A DNA stretch of 12,741 bases from Methanosphaera sp. (GTDB taxonomy: Archaea; Methanobacteriota; Methanobacteria; Methanobacteriales; Methanobacteriaceae). Below are positions 1 through 7,380 of this stretch, one piece after another. Location of the stretch: assembly GCA_017430835.1 (NCBI GenBank), contig JAFRMD010000079.1, positions 1 through 12,741 of the forward strand, read 5' to 3'. The notes under the pieces are model-generated. The model was not told the DNA's origin. It did not search any database and saw only the letters and a program-made list of their open reading frames with translations. Position numbers and translations under genes: made by a program. The first letter of the stretch is position 1. The number at the start of each line of letters is the position of its first letter.

Positions 1-3000
1 AGTTAAAGTGGAATTAACAGGTAAAACAGTGAAATTACCAAATGTGATATTGGAATTATAATTATTATCACCACTATAAACTACAATAACATCATAAATA
101 CCAGCATTCAAATCACTAATATTAAATTCAGTGATATTATATGTTTTACCGGATATACGAATAGTAATGTTTCCTGTTGCATTTGCCGGTACGGTAACAT
201 TAACAGTTGCATTATCACCATAAACAATATCATCCACATCAATAATTATGTTAGGATTGATTTTATTTACAGTGAATGTGGTATTATTAGCACTTGGACC
301 TGCCTGATCATTACCAGTAAACTCAACAAATACACTATAATCTCCACTATTCAAATTTGTGATATTTAAAATATAATTTAACCCCATAGGAACAGTAATA
401 TTATTTCCACTTACAGGATCGGTTACTGGTGAAATATAATACAATTGATTGAAATCATTTAAACTGATAGTGTAATTAGCAGTATAATTATTTTCGCCAA
501 CAATAGTAACACTAACATTACCTTCTTTAGCAATATTGAAGTGTAATTCACCTAAAGTAATATTAACGCCTGCAACATCAGTGTAATTAATATCATTGAC
601 AATTACAGTAATTGGTGCAGGTTCAATAACAATTATAGTACCTGTTAAAACAGTACAATTAGATAAATGATCACTTTCCGTAGTGTTTATAATATATGTT
701 CCGAAATTATCAAAAGTATAACTACCAGTATATATTCCAGTATCCTGATCAAATGTAGTTGAAATGACAGTACCGTTTTCTAAAACAAAATTGAAGTTAT
801 CTAATTGAATAATATTACTGTTATCATCTAATATGACTGCTGTAATAGTGACAGTTCTATTAAGACTTGCATATTTTGTACTGTTTTCCAAAATAATAAC
901 ATTAGTCGGAGTAAGAATAACACCATTATCATAAATTAAATTAGTTGCAGTGTTTTTGGTTAAATTAACAAGTACATTATTTCCAATAAATATATCCCGA
1001 CCTTGGCTTGCATTATTATCAACAAATCTAGATGATGAAAGTGATACATTATGATTACCAGCACATAAATATAGTATATTATTTCCACTATTATTTTCAA
1101 ATAAAAGATTATCCATATTTGATTCTGTACCAGCACCTATAACTACAGCACCAGCATTAGTCATAGCAGAGTTATTAATAAATGTTGAATCTTTAATATC
1201 AAGATATATTACAGTATTACCATGATAAGTAAATACTGCACCACCTGCAGCAGTCACTGCTTTATTAGAAATAAATCTTGAATTATTTATAATAGATTCT
1301 TTAGCTGCATTATTAACATAAACTGCTCCGCCATCAACAGTAGCATTATTTGAAATAAAAGTACAATTATCAACAGTCAAAATAAAGGTAGCATCATAAT
1401 AGATAGCTCCACCTTTATTAGAAGCAGTGTTATTCACAAAAGTAGAATTAACCAAAGTACCATTTGAAACAGTCCAATGAATAGCACCACCATATTGGGC
1501 AGTGTTATTTGTGAAATTACAGTTAGATACAATAGAATCATCATACGCATCTAAAGCACCACCATATTGAGCAGTGTTATTTATGAAATTACAGTTAGAC
1601 AATATGACGTTAGCATATTCATTTGAATACAAATATACTGCACCACCAGTTTGAGCAGTGTTATTTATGAAATTACAGTTAGATACATTACCAGAAGCAT
1701 TTATATAAAAAGTTAATGCACCCGCAAGAGTACCTGCAGAGTTATTTATGAAATTACAGTTAGACACAGTACCATTAGCACCATTCCAGCAAACAGTACC
1801 ACTATGAATCATTGTATTATATTTGAAATTAGAGTTAATTAATTTACCATTATCTCCGTCCCAGACAATAGAACCATACATAGCAGTATTATTTGTGAAA
1901 TTACAGTTAGACACAGTACCATCAGCACCTTTCCATGCAATAGCACCAGATTCAGTAGAGTAATTACCATTCACGAAATTAATATTACGTAAAATAACAT
2001 TATCACCAAATACGTTGAAAATACGTGACATAAATTTAGCATCAATAGTATGATTATCACCATCAATAATCACATTATCCGCACTAATATTAATACCGTC
2101 AGTAACTGTATCAATACCTATAGTGTATGTGTAATTGCGGTCTAAAACAATTGTAGAATTACCGTTGGAAATTGCATCTTCAATGTATTTTTGTAAAAGA
2201 TAGAAATCACCATAACCTAAAATGATACCAGAGTCTCCACTATCATAATAATAATCATTTCCATCAAAATAAAACATTAAACGAGAGCCAGTGTAATCAT
2301 TACCATCATTATAATCATAGGAAACATTAGCATTACTGTCAGTCACTTTAAAAATATTCAAAAATGTTTCTGAAGTATTAAAACCAATGACACTAACATT
2401 TGTATTAACCAACGGAGTAACCTTATTTTCTTCAGTAACTATTGTAATATCATCGGTTTGTGTAATATAATCAGTACCGTTCCAATATGAAACATTTTGA
2501 AGTCTTAAGTTTCTACCTGTAACAGAGTATATTGCATTTAAATAACCATCATTACCAGTTAAATGACCAGTAACATTAGTACCATTTGTTGTGATTGTAA
2601 ATACGCTTCCGGCACGATTAGTGGTTAAATTAACATTATTCAAATATAAATAAGAAGTACCATAACGATAAATTGCACTACCATAATCAGCAGTATTATT
2701 AATGAAATTAGAATCAGCAACATTTATCCAACTGTTCACATTATTAAAAGTAACAAGTGCTCCACCATTTCTTGATACAGTGTTATTGATGAAAGTATAA
2801 TTAGTTATAGTACCTCCATAATTAGAATGTATAAATACTATTCCATTATTTACTGCTGTGTTATTAATAAAAGTACAGTTAGCACGAGGTAACTCATATT
2901 TAATATTATTATATGTGAAAGAAGTATCTCTTACGCTAATGTATAGTGCTCCAACCACACCAGTTAAAGCAGAGTTATTAATGAAATTTGAATTTGAAAC

Positions 3001-6000
3001 ACTAGTTCCTCGACCAGTTAATGTAACAGCACCATACTCATTTGCTTTATTATTTGTGAAATTACAACCATCAATAATAAGATAAGATGCAGTACCACGT
3101 AGTGCTCCAGAGTTAGCAGCAAAGTTGTTATCAAAAGTACAGTTATAGAAGAACTTATAATTACCGTTATCACTATATATTGCACCACCACTATTAGCAG
3201 CAGTGTTATTTATGAAATATGAATTTTGAACAGTTTGATTATTTCCATATAATCTTACAGCACCAGTAGTACCTGTGAGTGCAGTATTGTTAATGCATGT
3301 AATATTATCAATGAGTATGTGATTACCATATGCAATCATAGCACCAGTATTAGGCGCAGAATTGTTAACAAACAAAAGATTTTTTAATGTAATTCCGTGA
3401 GTAGTAAATAATCTTAGAGCACCGGTATGGGATGATGCATAACAATTTATAAAAGAACAGTTTTCAATTTTTGAATCAGGTAGAGTTGATGCACTGCTCT
3501 TCCAATATACAGCACCACCTTCTCCAGTAGAAGTGAGATTGATAAACTTTGAATTAGTTAAAACCAGATTTCCTGTAGAACTCTGTCTATTAATAGCACG
3601 GCCACTGAGATTAATAAATGTACAGTTATCCACATATAAATCATAAGAAATACCATAGACATATACAATGTTGGAATTTTCATTGATAAAATTAGAATTA
3701 TTTAAATACAGATTAGCTTTAACATTACCGCCAACCCAAATCAAATCTCCAACCCCTTGATTGCTGGTAGTGTTAAGATTATTAATAATATAATTGCCGC
3801 TGCTGCCCCATAAAGCTATTATGGATGTTGCAGTGTTATTAATAAAAATACAGTTATTAAGTGTAGTATTAACACCGGAACTGGTGAAAATACCTGAGTA
3901 ACCATCAGCACTATTATTTAAAAAAGTACAATTTTCAACAACAACATTATCAATATACAATAATACTGCACCGTCATATTGTTGATGATTATTAGTAAAA
4001 TTACAATTGAATATATTAATACCACTAAACAAACTGGTACTGGTTATAGTAGAACTACTACCACCACCAATAGCTCTCAAACCGTTAATAAAATTAATGT
4101 CTTCCATAGTAATATTATTTGCCTGAACATCAAAAATACGTGACTTGCTCAGTCCATTTATTGTATGACCGTTACCATGAATAGTAACATTATCGTCATA
4201 AATATGAATCATACCTGTATCCAAACCTATAGTATATGTATAATTACGATCTAGATAAATATCATACTCACCATTAGCAACATTGTCTTTAATCAGTTTT
4301 TCTAAAAGGTAAAAGTCACCGCCTATACCCAAACTAAGTTCATCCTCACTAGAGAAATAATGTTCATCACCGTCAAAAGTAGCAATAAACCTGATACGGG
4401 AATTACCCATTTTTGAAATATCCAAGTAGACAAGACCATTCTCATTACTTATATCGTGATATTCAGCAACGAGAACATTATTTTCATCAATTACTGTGAT
4501 AGTAATTGGTTCATTAATTAAATCAATTTCAGAAGTATTTTCAAGACTTATAGTTACATATTCTTTCCCGTTCCATACACGAACATTTGTCATATTTAAA
4601 GTTTCAGGTTGACTAGCATATACACCACCAGTACCATAACCTGTAAGATGAACCGCAACAATATCATTACCGGCATAATACATTTCTAATATGGTTTGAG
4701 CTTTACCTTCATCAACAAGAGAATCGGTGAAAGTAACATCCGTACCTTCAATAACAACAGGAGTAGCATTTACAGTATTAGAAATATTGACACCAGTAAT
4801 ATTACCATTACCCTTAATCACAATAGCATTACCCACATTATTAGTAATATTAACATTTTGAATAGTAACATTATTACCATCTGTAGTTATACCAATACCA
4901 GTATTGTTACGAATATTTATATTTGACAAATTATTAGAAACACCTGCAGGTACACGAACAGCAACACCCGTATTATCAGTCATATTCACATTATACATAA
5001 TAAAATTCTTATTTAAACCCTGATCATTACCTGCAGAAGGATTAATAATACCTCCACTATCACTAACAACATTACCTTCTACTTTAGAATTAATAAATTT
5101 AATTGTCTGATTATCTACATGATTATAAGTAGAAGAACGTAATACAGAACCATCAACAGCAGTGTTGTTAATAAAAGTACAATTGTCTATAGTACCATTA
5201 TTTAAAACAACAGTACCCGATGCACCTGCTGTATTGTTTATGAATTTTGAATCGATAGCATTTACAGTATAATAACCAAAAAGAGTACTTCCAGAATAAG
5301 TAGCCTTATTGTTTATGAAAGTACAGTTAGTTGAAGAAACACTATAAGTATAGGAATAGAATGCACCACCATTAGTAGTTGCGATATTATCACTAAATAC
5401 TGAATTTTTTAAATCAACGAAACGTGTAGAATCACCGCCGGTAGCAGTTATTGCACCACCAAGAGATGCAGTATTATTATAGAAATAACAATGATCAACA
5501 GTATTATTAATACCATAAAAAGCTATAGCACCACCATGAAGTGCAACTGTATTATTATAGAAATAACAACCATCAACAGTATTATTAATACCATAAAAAG
5601 CTATAGCACCACCTCTATCAGAAGTACTATTAGTATTTCCATTCTTAAAGATTATGTTTTTTAATAATACATTATTTCCAGTAATTTGAAAAATACGAGC
5701 CATATTGTTTCCGTCTAATACATTATTGTTTCCATCAATAGTTAAATCATCTGTAGAAATAACAATAGCATTGATGAATTCATCATCGCTTCCTTCGGAG
5801 AAAATATAATTTTTATCTAAAATTATATTATTTCCACCATTTTGAATGAGTTCATTTAATTCTGTAAATGTACCTGCATCAGAACTCAAGATACTTTCGT
5901 CATTGGATGCACCGAGTAATGTTTCAGCACCTCCAGTATTTTCAGGCACACTGGCCGGTGTGTCTGTTGTTGAATTCATCACTGCACTGTCAGAAGGTGT

Positions 6001-6084
6001 TTCAGCACTAACAGTACCAATACACAATACTAACAAAAGCAGTGATATAATTAAAAAATATTTTGATTTATTTTTTGAAATAAT
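1..6084 (-). CDS. Giant adhesin-like surface protein, 3' end beyond the window
   Basis: The reverse strand is open from the stop at 6112-6114 to base 1, about 2,028 codons, with no stop reached. Counting from an ATT codon at 6084, residues 3-27 form a signal peptide: a Lys-rich start, a hydrophobic core at about 9-23, and a VSA/E cleavage site. Three parallel beta-helix modules follow. Each opens with an alpha-helical cap (FTELNEL at about 73, FYLLEK at about 591, FYLLQK at about 1294) and a DNN-type strand ending in a RIF motif. Each continues with rungs of 24-28 residues such as SNCNFINNTA-x-x-GGA. Short Ig-like linkers (VRVWNGKEY near 500, VSYWNGTDY near 1195) separate the modules. From about residue 1717 the protein becomes Ig-like domains (DDIVYGDNATVNV type). 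N-x-T/S sequons are very abundant. The protein is probably exported and cell-surface bound, as in methanogen adhesin-like proteins; its ligand is unknown. No canonical start codon is in frame before the signal peptide, so translation, or the sequence itself, is uncertain there. Confidence 0.9.
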   Translation of the reverse strand, partial: MISKNKSKYFLIISLLLLVLCIGTVSAETPSDSAVMNSTTDTPASVPENTGGAETLLGASNDESILSSDAGTFTELNELIQNGGNNIILDKNYIFSEGSDDEFINAIVISTDDLTIDGNNNVLDGNNMARIFQITGNNVLLKNIIFKNGNTNSTSDRGGAIAFYGINNTVDGCYFYNNTVALHGGAIAFYGINNTVDHCYFYNNTASLGGAITATGGDSTRFVDLKNSVFSDNIATTNGGAFYSYTYSVSSTNCTFINNKATYSGSTLFGYYTVNAIDSKFINNTAGASGTVVLNNGTIDNCTFINNTAVDGSVLRSSTYNHVDNQTIKFINSKVEGNVVSDSGGIINPSAGNDQGLNKNFIMYNVNMTDNTGVAVRVPAGVSNNLSNINIRNNTGIGITTDGNNVTIQNVNITNNVGNAIVIKGNGNITGVNISNTVNATPVVIEGTDVTFTDSLVDEGKAQTILEMYYAGNDIVAVHLTGYGTGGVYASQPETLNMTNVRVWNGKEYVTISLENTSEIDLINEPITITVIDENNVLVAEYHDISNENGLVYLDISKMGNSRIRFIATFDGDEHYFSSEDELSLGIGGDFYLLEKLIKDNVANGEYDIYLDRNYTYTIGLDTGMIHIYDDNVTIHGNGHTINGLSKSRIFDVQANNITMEDINFINGLRAIGGGSSSTITSTSLFSGINIFNCNFTNNHQQYDGAVLLYIDNVVVENCTFLNNSADGYSGIFTSSGVNTTLNNCIFINNTATSIIALWGSSGNYIINNLNTTSNQGVGDLIWVGGNVKANLYLNNSNFINENSNIVYVYGISYDLYVDNCTFINLSGRAINRQSSTGNLVLTNSKFINLTSTGEGGAVYWKSSASTLPDSKIENCSFINCYASSHTGALRLFTTHGITLKNLLFVNNSAPNTGAMIAYGNHILIDNITCINNTALTGTTGAVRLYGNNQTVQNSYFINNTAANSGGAIYSDNGNYKFFYNCTFDNNFAANSGALRGTASYLIIDGCNFTNNKANEYGAVTLTGRGTSVSNSNFINNSALTGVVGALYISVRDTSFTYNNIKYELPRANCTFINNTAVNNGIVFIHSNYGGTITNYTFINNTVSRNGGALVTFNNVNSWINVADSNFINNTADYGSAIYRYGTSYLYLNNVNLTTNRAGSVFTITTNGTNVTGHLTGNDGYLNAIYSVTGRNLRLQNVSYWNGTDYITQTDDITIVTEENKVTPLVNTNVSVIGFNTSETFLNIFKVTDSNANVSYDYNDGNDYTGSRLMFYFDGNDYYYDSGDSGIILGYGDFYLLQKYIEDAISNGNSTIVLDRNYTYTIGIDTVTDGINISADNVIIDGDNHTIDAKFMSRIFNVFGDNVILRNINFVNGNYSTESGAIAWKGADGTVSNCNFTNNTAMYGSIVWDGDNGKLINSNFKYNTMIHSGTVCWNGANGTVSNCNFINNSAGTLAGALTFYINASGNVSNCNFINNTAQTGGAVYLYSNEYANVILSNCNFINNTAQYGGALDAYDDSIVSNCNFTNNTAQYGGAIHWTVSNGTLVNSTFVNNTASNKGGAIYYDATFILTVDNCTFISNNATVDGGAVYVNNAAKESIINNSRFISNKAVTAAGGAVFTYHGNTVIYLDIKDSTFINNSAMTNAGAVVIGAGTESNMDNLLFENNSGNNILYLCAGNHNVSLSSSRFVDNNASQGRDIFIGNNVLVNLTKNTATNLIYDNGVILTPTNVIILENSTKYASLNRTVTITAVILDDNSNIIQLDNFNFVLENGTVISTTFDQDTGIYTGSYTFDNFGTYIINTTESDHLSNCTVLTGTIIVIEPAPITVIVNDINYTDVAGVNITLGELHFNIAKEGNVSVTIVGENNYTANYTISLNDFNQLYYISPVTDPVSGNNITVPMGLNYILNITNLNSGDYSVFVEFTGNDQAGPSANNTTFTVNKINPNIIIDVDDIVYGDNATVNVTVPANATGNITIRISGKTYNITEFNISDLNAGIYDVIVVYSGDNNYNSNITFGNFTVLPVNSTLT
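1499..1911 (-). repeat. Near-identical beta-helix rung repeats in the third adhesin module
   Basis: A 29-base block beginning gcagtgttatttatgaaatt on the plus strand (read in reverse as SNCNFINNTA) recurs at 1499, 1571, 1655, 1736 and 1883. The spacings are 72, 84, 81 and 147 bases, all multiples of three, so each step is 24-28 residues or two rungs. The copies differ by only a few bases. They are the structural rungs of the beta-helix, but their nucleotide similarity makes them natural sites for slippage or recombination that would change adhesin length without breaking the frame. Confidence 0.8.
5471..5613 (-). repeat. 65-bp direct repeat inside the first adhesin module
   Basis: Bases 5471-5535 and 5549-5613 differ at only two adjacent positions (tg versus cc), which changes His to Gly in the protein. 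The offset is 78 bases, exactly 26 codons, so one beta-helix rung (GGAIAFYGINNTVD...) has been copied in frame. The near-identity points to a recent duplication compared with the more diverged rungs around it. Confidence 0.85.
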
Positions 6085-6090
6085 ATCATT

Positions 6091-6130
6091 CCTCTTTAAA
6101 TAACAATATTTTTATATGGATTAAATACCG
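6091..6130 (-). promoter_or_regulatory. Adhesin promoter and ribosome binding site (candidate)
   Basis: On the reverse strand GAGG lies at 6094-6091. An ATG at 6089-6087 follows after only one base and is out of frame with the adhesin. The in-frame ATT codon at 6084 sits six bases after GAGG, which is the usual spacing. Upstream, GGTATTTAAT (6130-6121) and CATATAAAAATA (6118-6107) are both TATA-like. The first would give a short leader that contains GAGG, so it is preferred. There is no experimental start to choose between them. Confidence 0.4.
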
Positions 6131-6435
6131 ATTTATCCATTATAAAAAATGAAAAATAATATTTTTCTAAACAATTATTTATCCACCCAACAGGCTATAA
6201 AAAACAACGAATCAATATTCAATAATAATAACTAATATCTGAACAAATAATTGAAAAAAAAGTCAATGTTGTCAAGTTGGTATATTTTGATTCATAATTT
6301 TCTCTGCTATTTTCATGTTTTTTGTTAATGATTAATGTTGCTTGGTATTGGATGTTGAAACATATGTGTAGTTTTTTTCTTTCTGAGTGTTGTTTTGTTT
6401 TTCTTGACTCTGTTTAGGTATAATATGCAGGATTT
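6112..6435. other. Non-coding AT-rich gap upstream of the adhesin
   Basis: No reading frame or RNA gene is recognisable here. A small perfect dyad, GAAAAAT-aat-ATTTTTC, lies at 6151-6167 just upstream of the adhesin promoter candidate. It could be a regulator site or chance in AT-rich DNA. The stretch from about 6250 to 6435 is T-rich on the plus strand and may be fully decayed sequence from the neighbouring repeat array. Confidence 0.5.
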
Positions 6436-6756
6436 GTGGAAATTTTTTATATTCACCAATATTTTTTTATCTTACAATCTTTTTTTATCCAATTCTGTTT
6501 GGAACTCTTTTTATTTTATTTGAGTTTTTCATTCAAGTCTTCATTTAGTGCTACGCTTAATAATATTTTGTTTACTACTTCATTCACTTTAATTAACTCC
6601 TTTAAGTTTTTTTATTTTATTTTTATCGCTAATTTAGTTTTCAATCATGATTTCAAGTACGAATACCAGTTCTTTTTTAAGGTGATAATCGATATTTGCT
6701 TGGGAAAAGAGGGGGTATGATTTTTCTACTAATGGTTTTACATGGTTTTTTTGGTG
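6436..6756 (-). pseudogene. Decayed Rpn C-terminal fragment, most distant copy
   Basis: Read on the reverse strand it encodes HVKPLVEKSYPLFSQANIDY, then KKELVFVLEIMIEN and a TAA. It resumes as KIKKLKELIKVNEVVNKIL and ALNEDLNEKLK, then a second stop within the coiled-coil segment. These are clear relatives of residues 173-247 of the intact protein. An extra T in the run at 6746-6752 (seven against six in the other copies) shifts the frame, and sequence past the coiled coil is barely recognisable. It lacks the catalytic half, so it cannot be an active nuclease. Confidence 0.75.
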
Positions 6757-6775
6757 CTAAAAATTAATAAAAGAT

Positions 6776-6800
6776 AGTGGCTGGCGAATTGGCAGACACT
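6776..6800 (-). terminator. Terminator-like hairpin after truncated copy 2
   Basis: The reverse strand reads AGTGTCTGCC-AATTC-GCCAGCCACT, a ten-pair stem with two mismatches and a five-base loop. It is followed by the T-rich ATCTTTTATTAATTTTT. It occupies the same position, about 20 bases beyond the gene-tail stop, as the hairpin at 7331-7361. The two stems differ in sequence yet remain foldable. Confidence 0.5.
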
Positions 6801-6819
6801 CTAAAAAATGTAATTGATT

Positions 6820-7312
6820 TTAAAGGACAATGTTAAAATTCATGGCCTTCAACATTGAATCATTGATGACGCCTTTCTTTTTTAATTCCATTAAATCTTT
6901 TTTATACTCACCCATCTCATCATATTATTCTTTAATTTACTCTTCATATACTTTAATTTACAACCCATATAATTAATTTACAATCCATATACTTTATTTT
7001 ACAATCCTTATACTTTAATTTACAATCCATATACTTTATTTCATTGTCTTTTTTATCCAATTCTTTTTCTTTTTGTTTGAGTTTTTCATTCAAGTCTTCG
7101 TTTAGTGCTACACTTAGTATTATTTTGTCTAATGCTTCATCCACTTTAATCAACTCCTTTAAGTCTTTTATTTTATTTTTATCGCTAATTTAGTTTTCAA
7201 TCATGATTTCAAGTACGAATATGAGTTCTTTTTTAAGGTGATAATCGATATTTGCTTGGGAAAAGATGGGGTATGATTTTTCTACTAATGGTTTTACATG
7301 GTTTTTTGGTGT
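6820..7312 (-). pseudogene. Truncated Rpn C-terminal copy with its own coiled-coil repeat
   Basis: The reverse strand matches residues from about 168 to the end of the intact nuclease: PKNHVKPLVEKSYPIFSQAN, then a TAA after MIEN. The frame then continues as ISDKNKIKDLKELIKVDEAL through a coiled coil to KYMDCKL repeats. The catalytic half is absent. In the repeat, one unit is 20 instead of 21 bases, so the frame is lost before the final MNFNIVL-like end, which is still present as DNA at 6820-6843. The downstream piece keeps AAGGAG followed by TTG and GTG codons, so an open frame of about 66 residues could still be translated by itself. Most likely it is a pseudogene; a small-protein gene is the alternative. 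Confidence 0.75.
6930..7033 (-). repeat. 21-bp tandem repeat (KYMDCKL heptads) in truncated copy 2
   Basis: Five head-to-tail units of ctttaatttacaatccatata type start at 6930, 6951, 6972, 6992 and 7013. Four are 21 bases and the one at 6972 is 20, which causes the frameshift. Each unit encodes seven residues, K-Y-M-D-C-K-L or close variants, one heptad of a coiled coil. The unit sequence differs from that in the intact gene (ENKEKEL), so this array expanded independently. Confidence 0.85.
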
Positions 7313-7330
7313 GAAAAATTAATAAAAGAT

Positions 7331-7361
7331 AGTGTCCGCCTAAATATAATGGACAGACACT
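7331..7361 (-). terminator. Terminator hairpin downstream of the intact Rpn gene
   Basis: On the reverse strand AGTGTC (7361-7356) can pair with GACACT (7336-7331), with further pairing possible between GG (7352-7351) and CC (7340-7339). An alternative stem uses TGTCC and GGACA. The sequence then becomes ATCTTTTATTAATTTTT. It begins 20 bases beyond the stop codon at 7381-7383. The same-position hairpin in the neighbouring copy supports a conserved function. It could instead be a remnant of transposon inverted ends. Confidence 0.5.
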
Positions 7362-7380
7362 CTAAAAAATGTAATTGATT

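Noticed and set aside
2858..3085. Plus-strand open frame of 75 codons
   Set aside because: It lies antisense inside the adhesin, whose reverse frame carries clear beta-helix motifs throughout. It has no recognisable ribosome site. The frames at 4696-4926 and 5846-6103 are rejected for the same reason.
6436..6720. Plus-strand open frame rich in Phe and Ser
   Set aside because: It is the antisense of the truncated Rpn copy. The reverse strand aligns with the intact nuclease tail, and low-complexity Lys/Glu codons read backwards give Phe and Ser. The frame at 7391-7741 is the same artefact over the intact gene.
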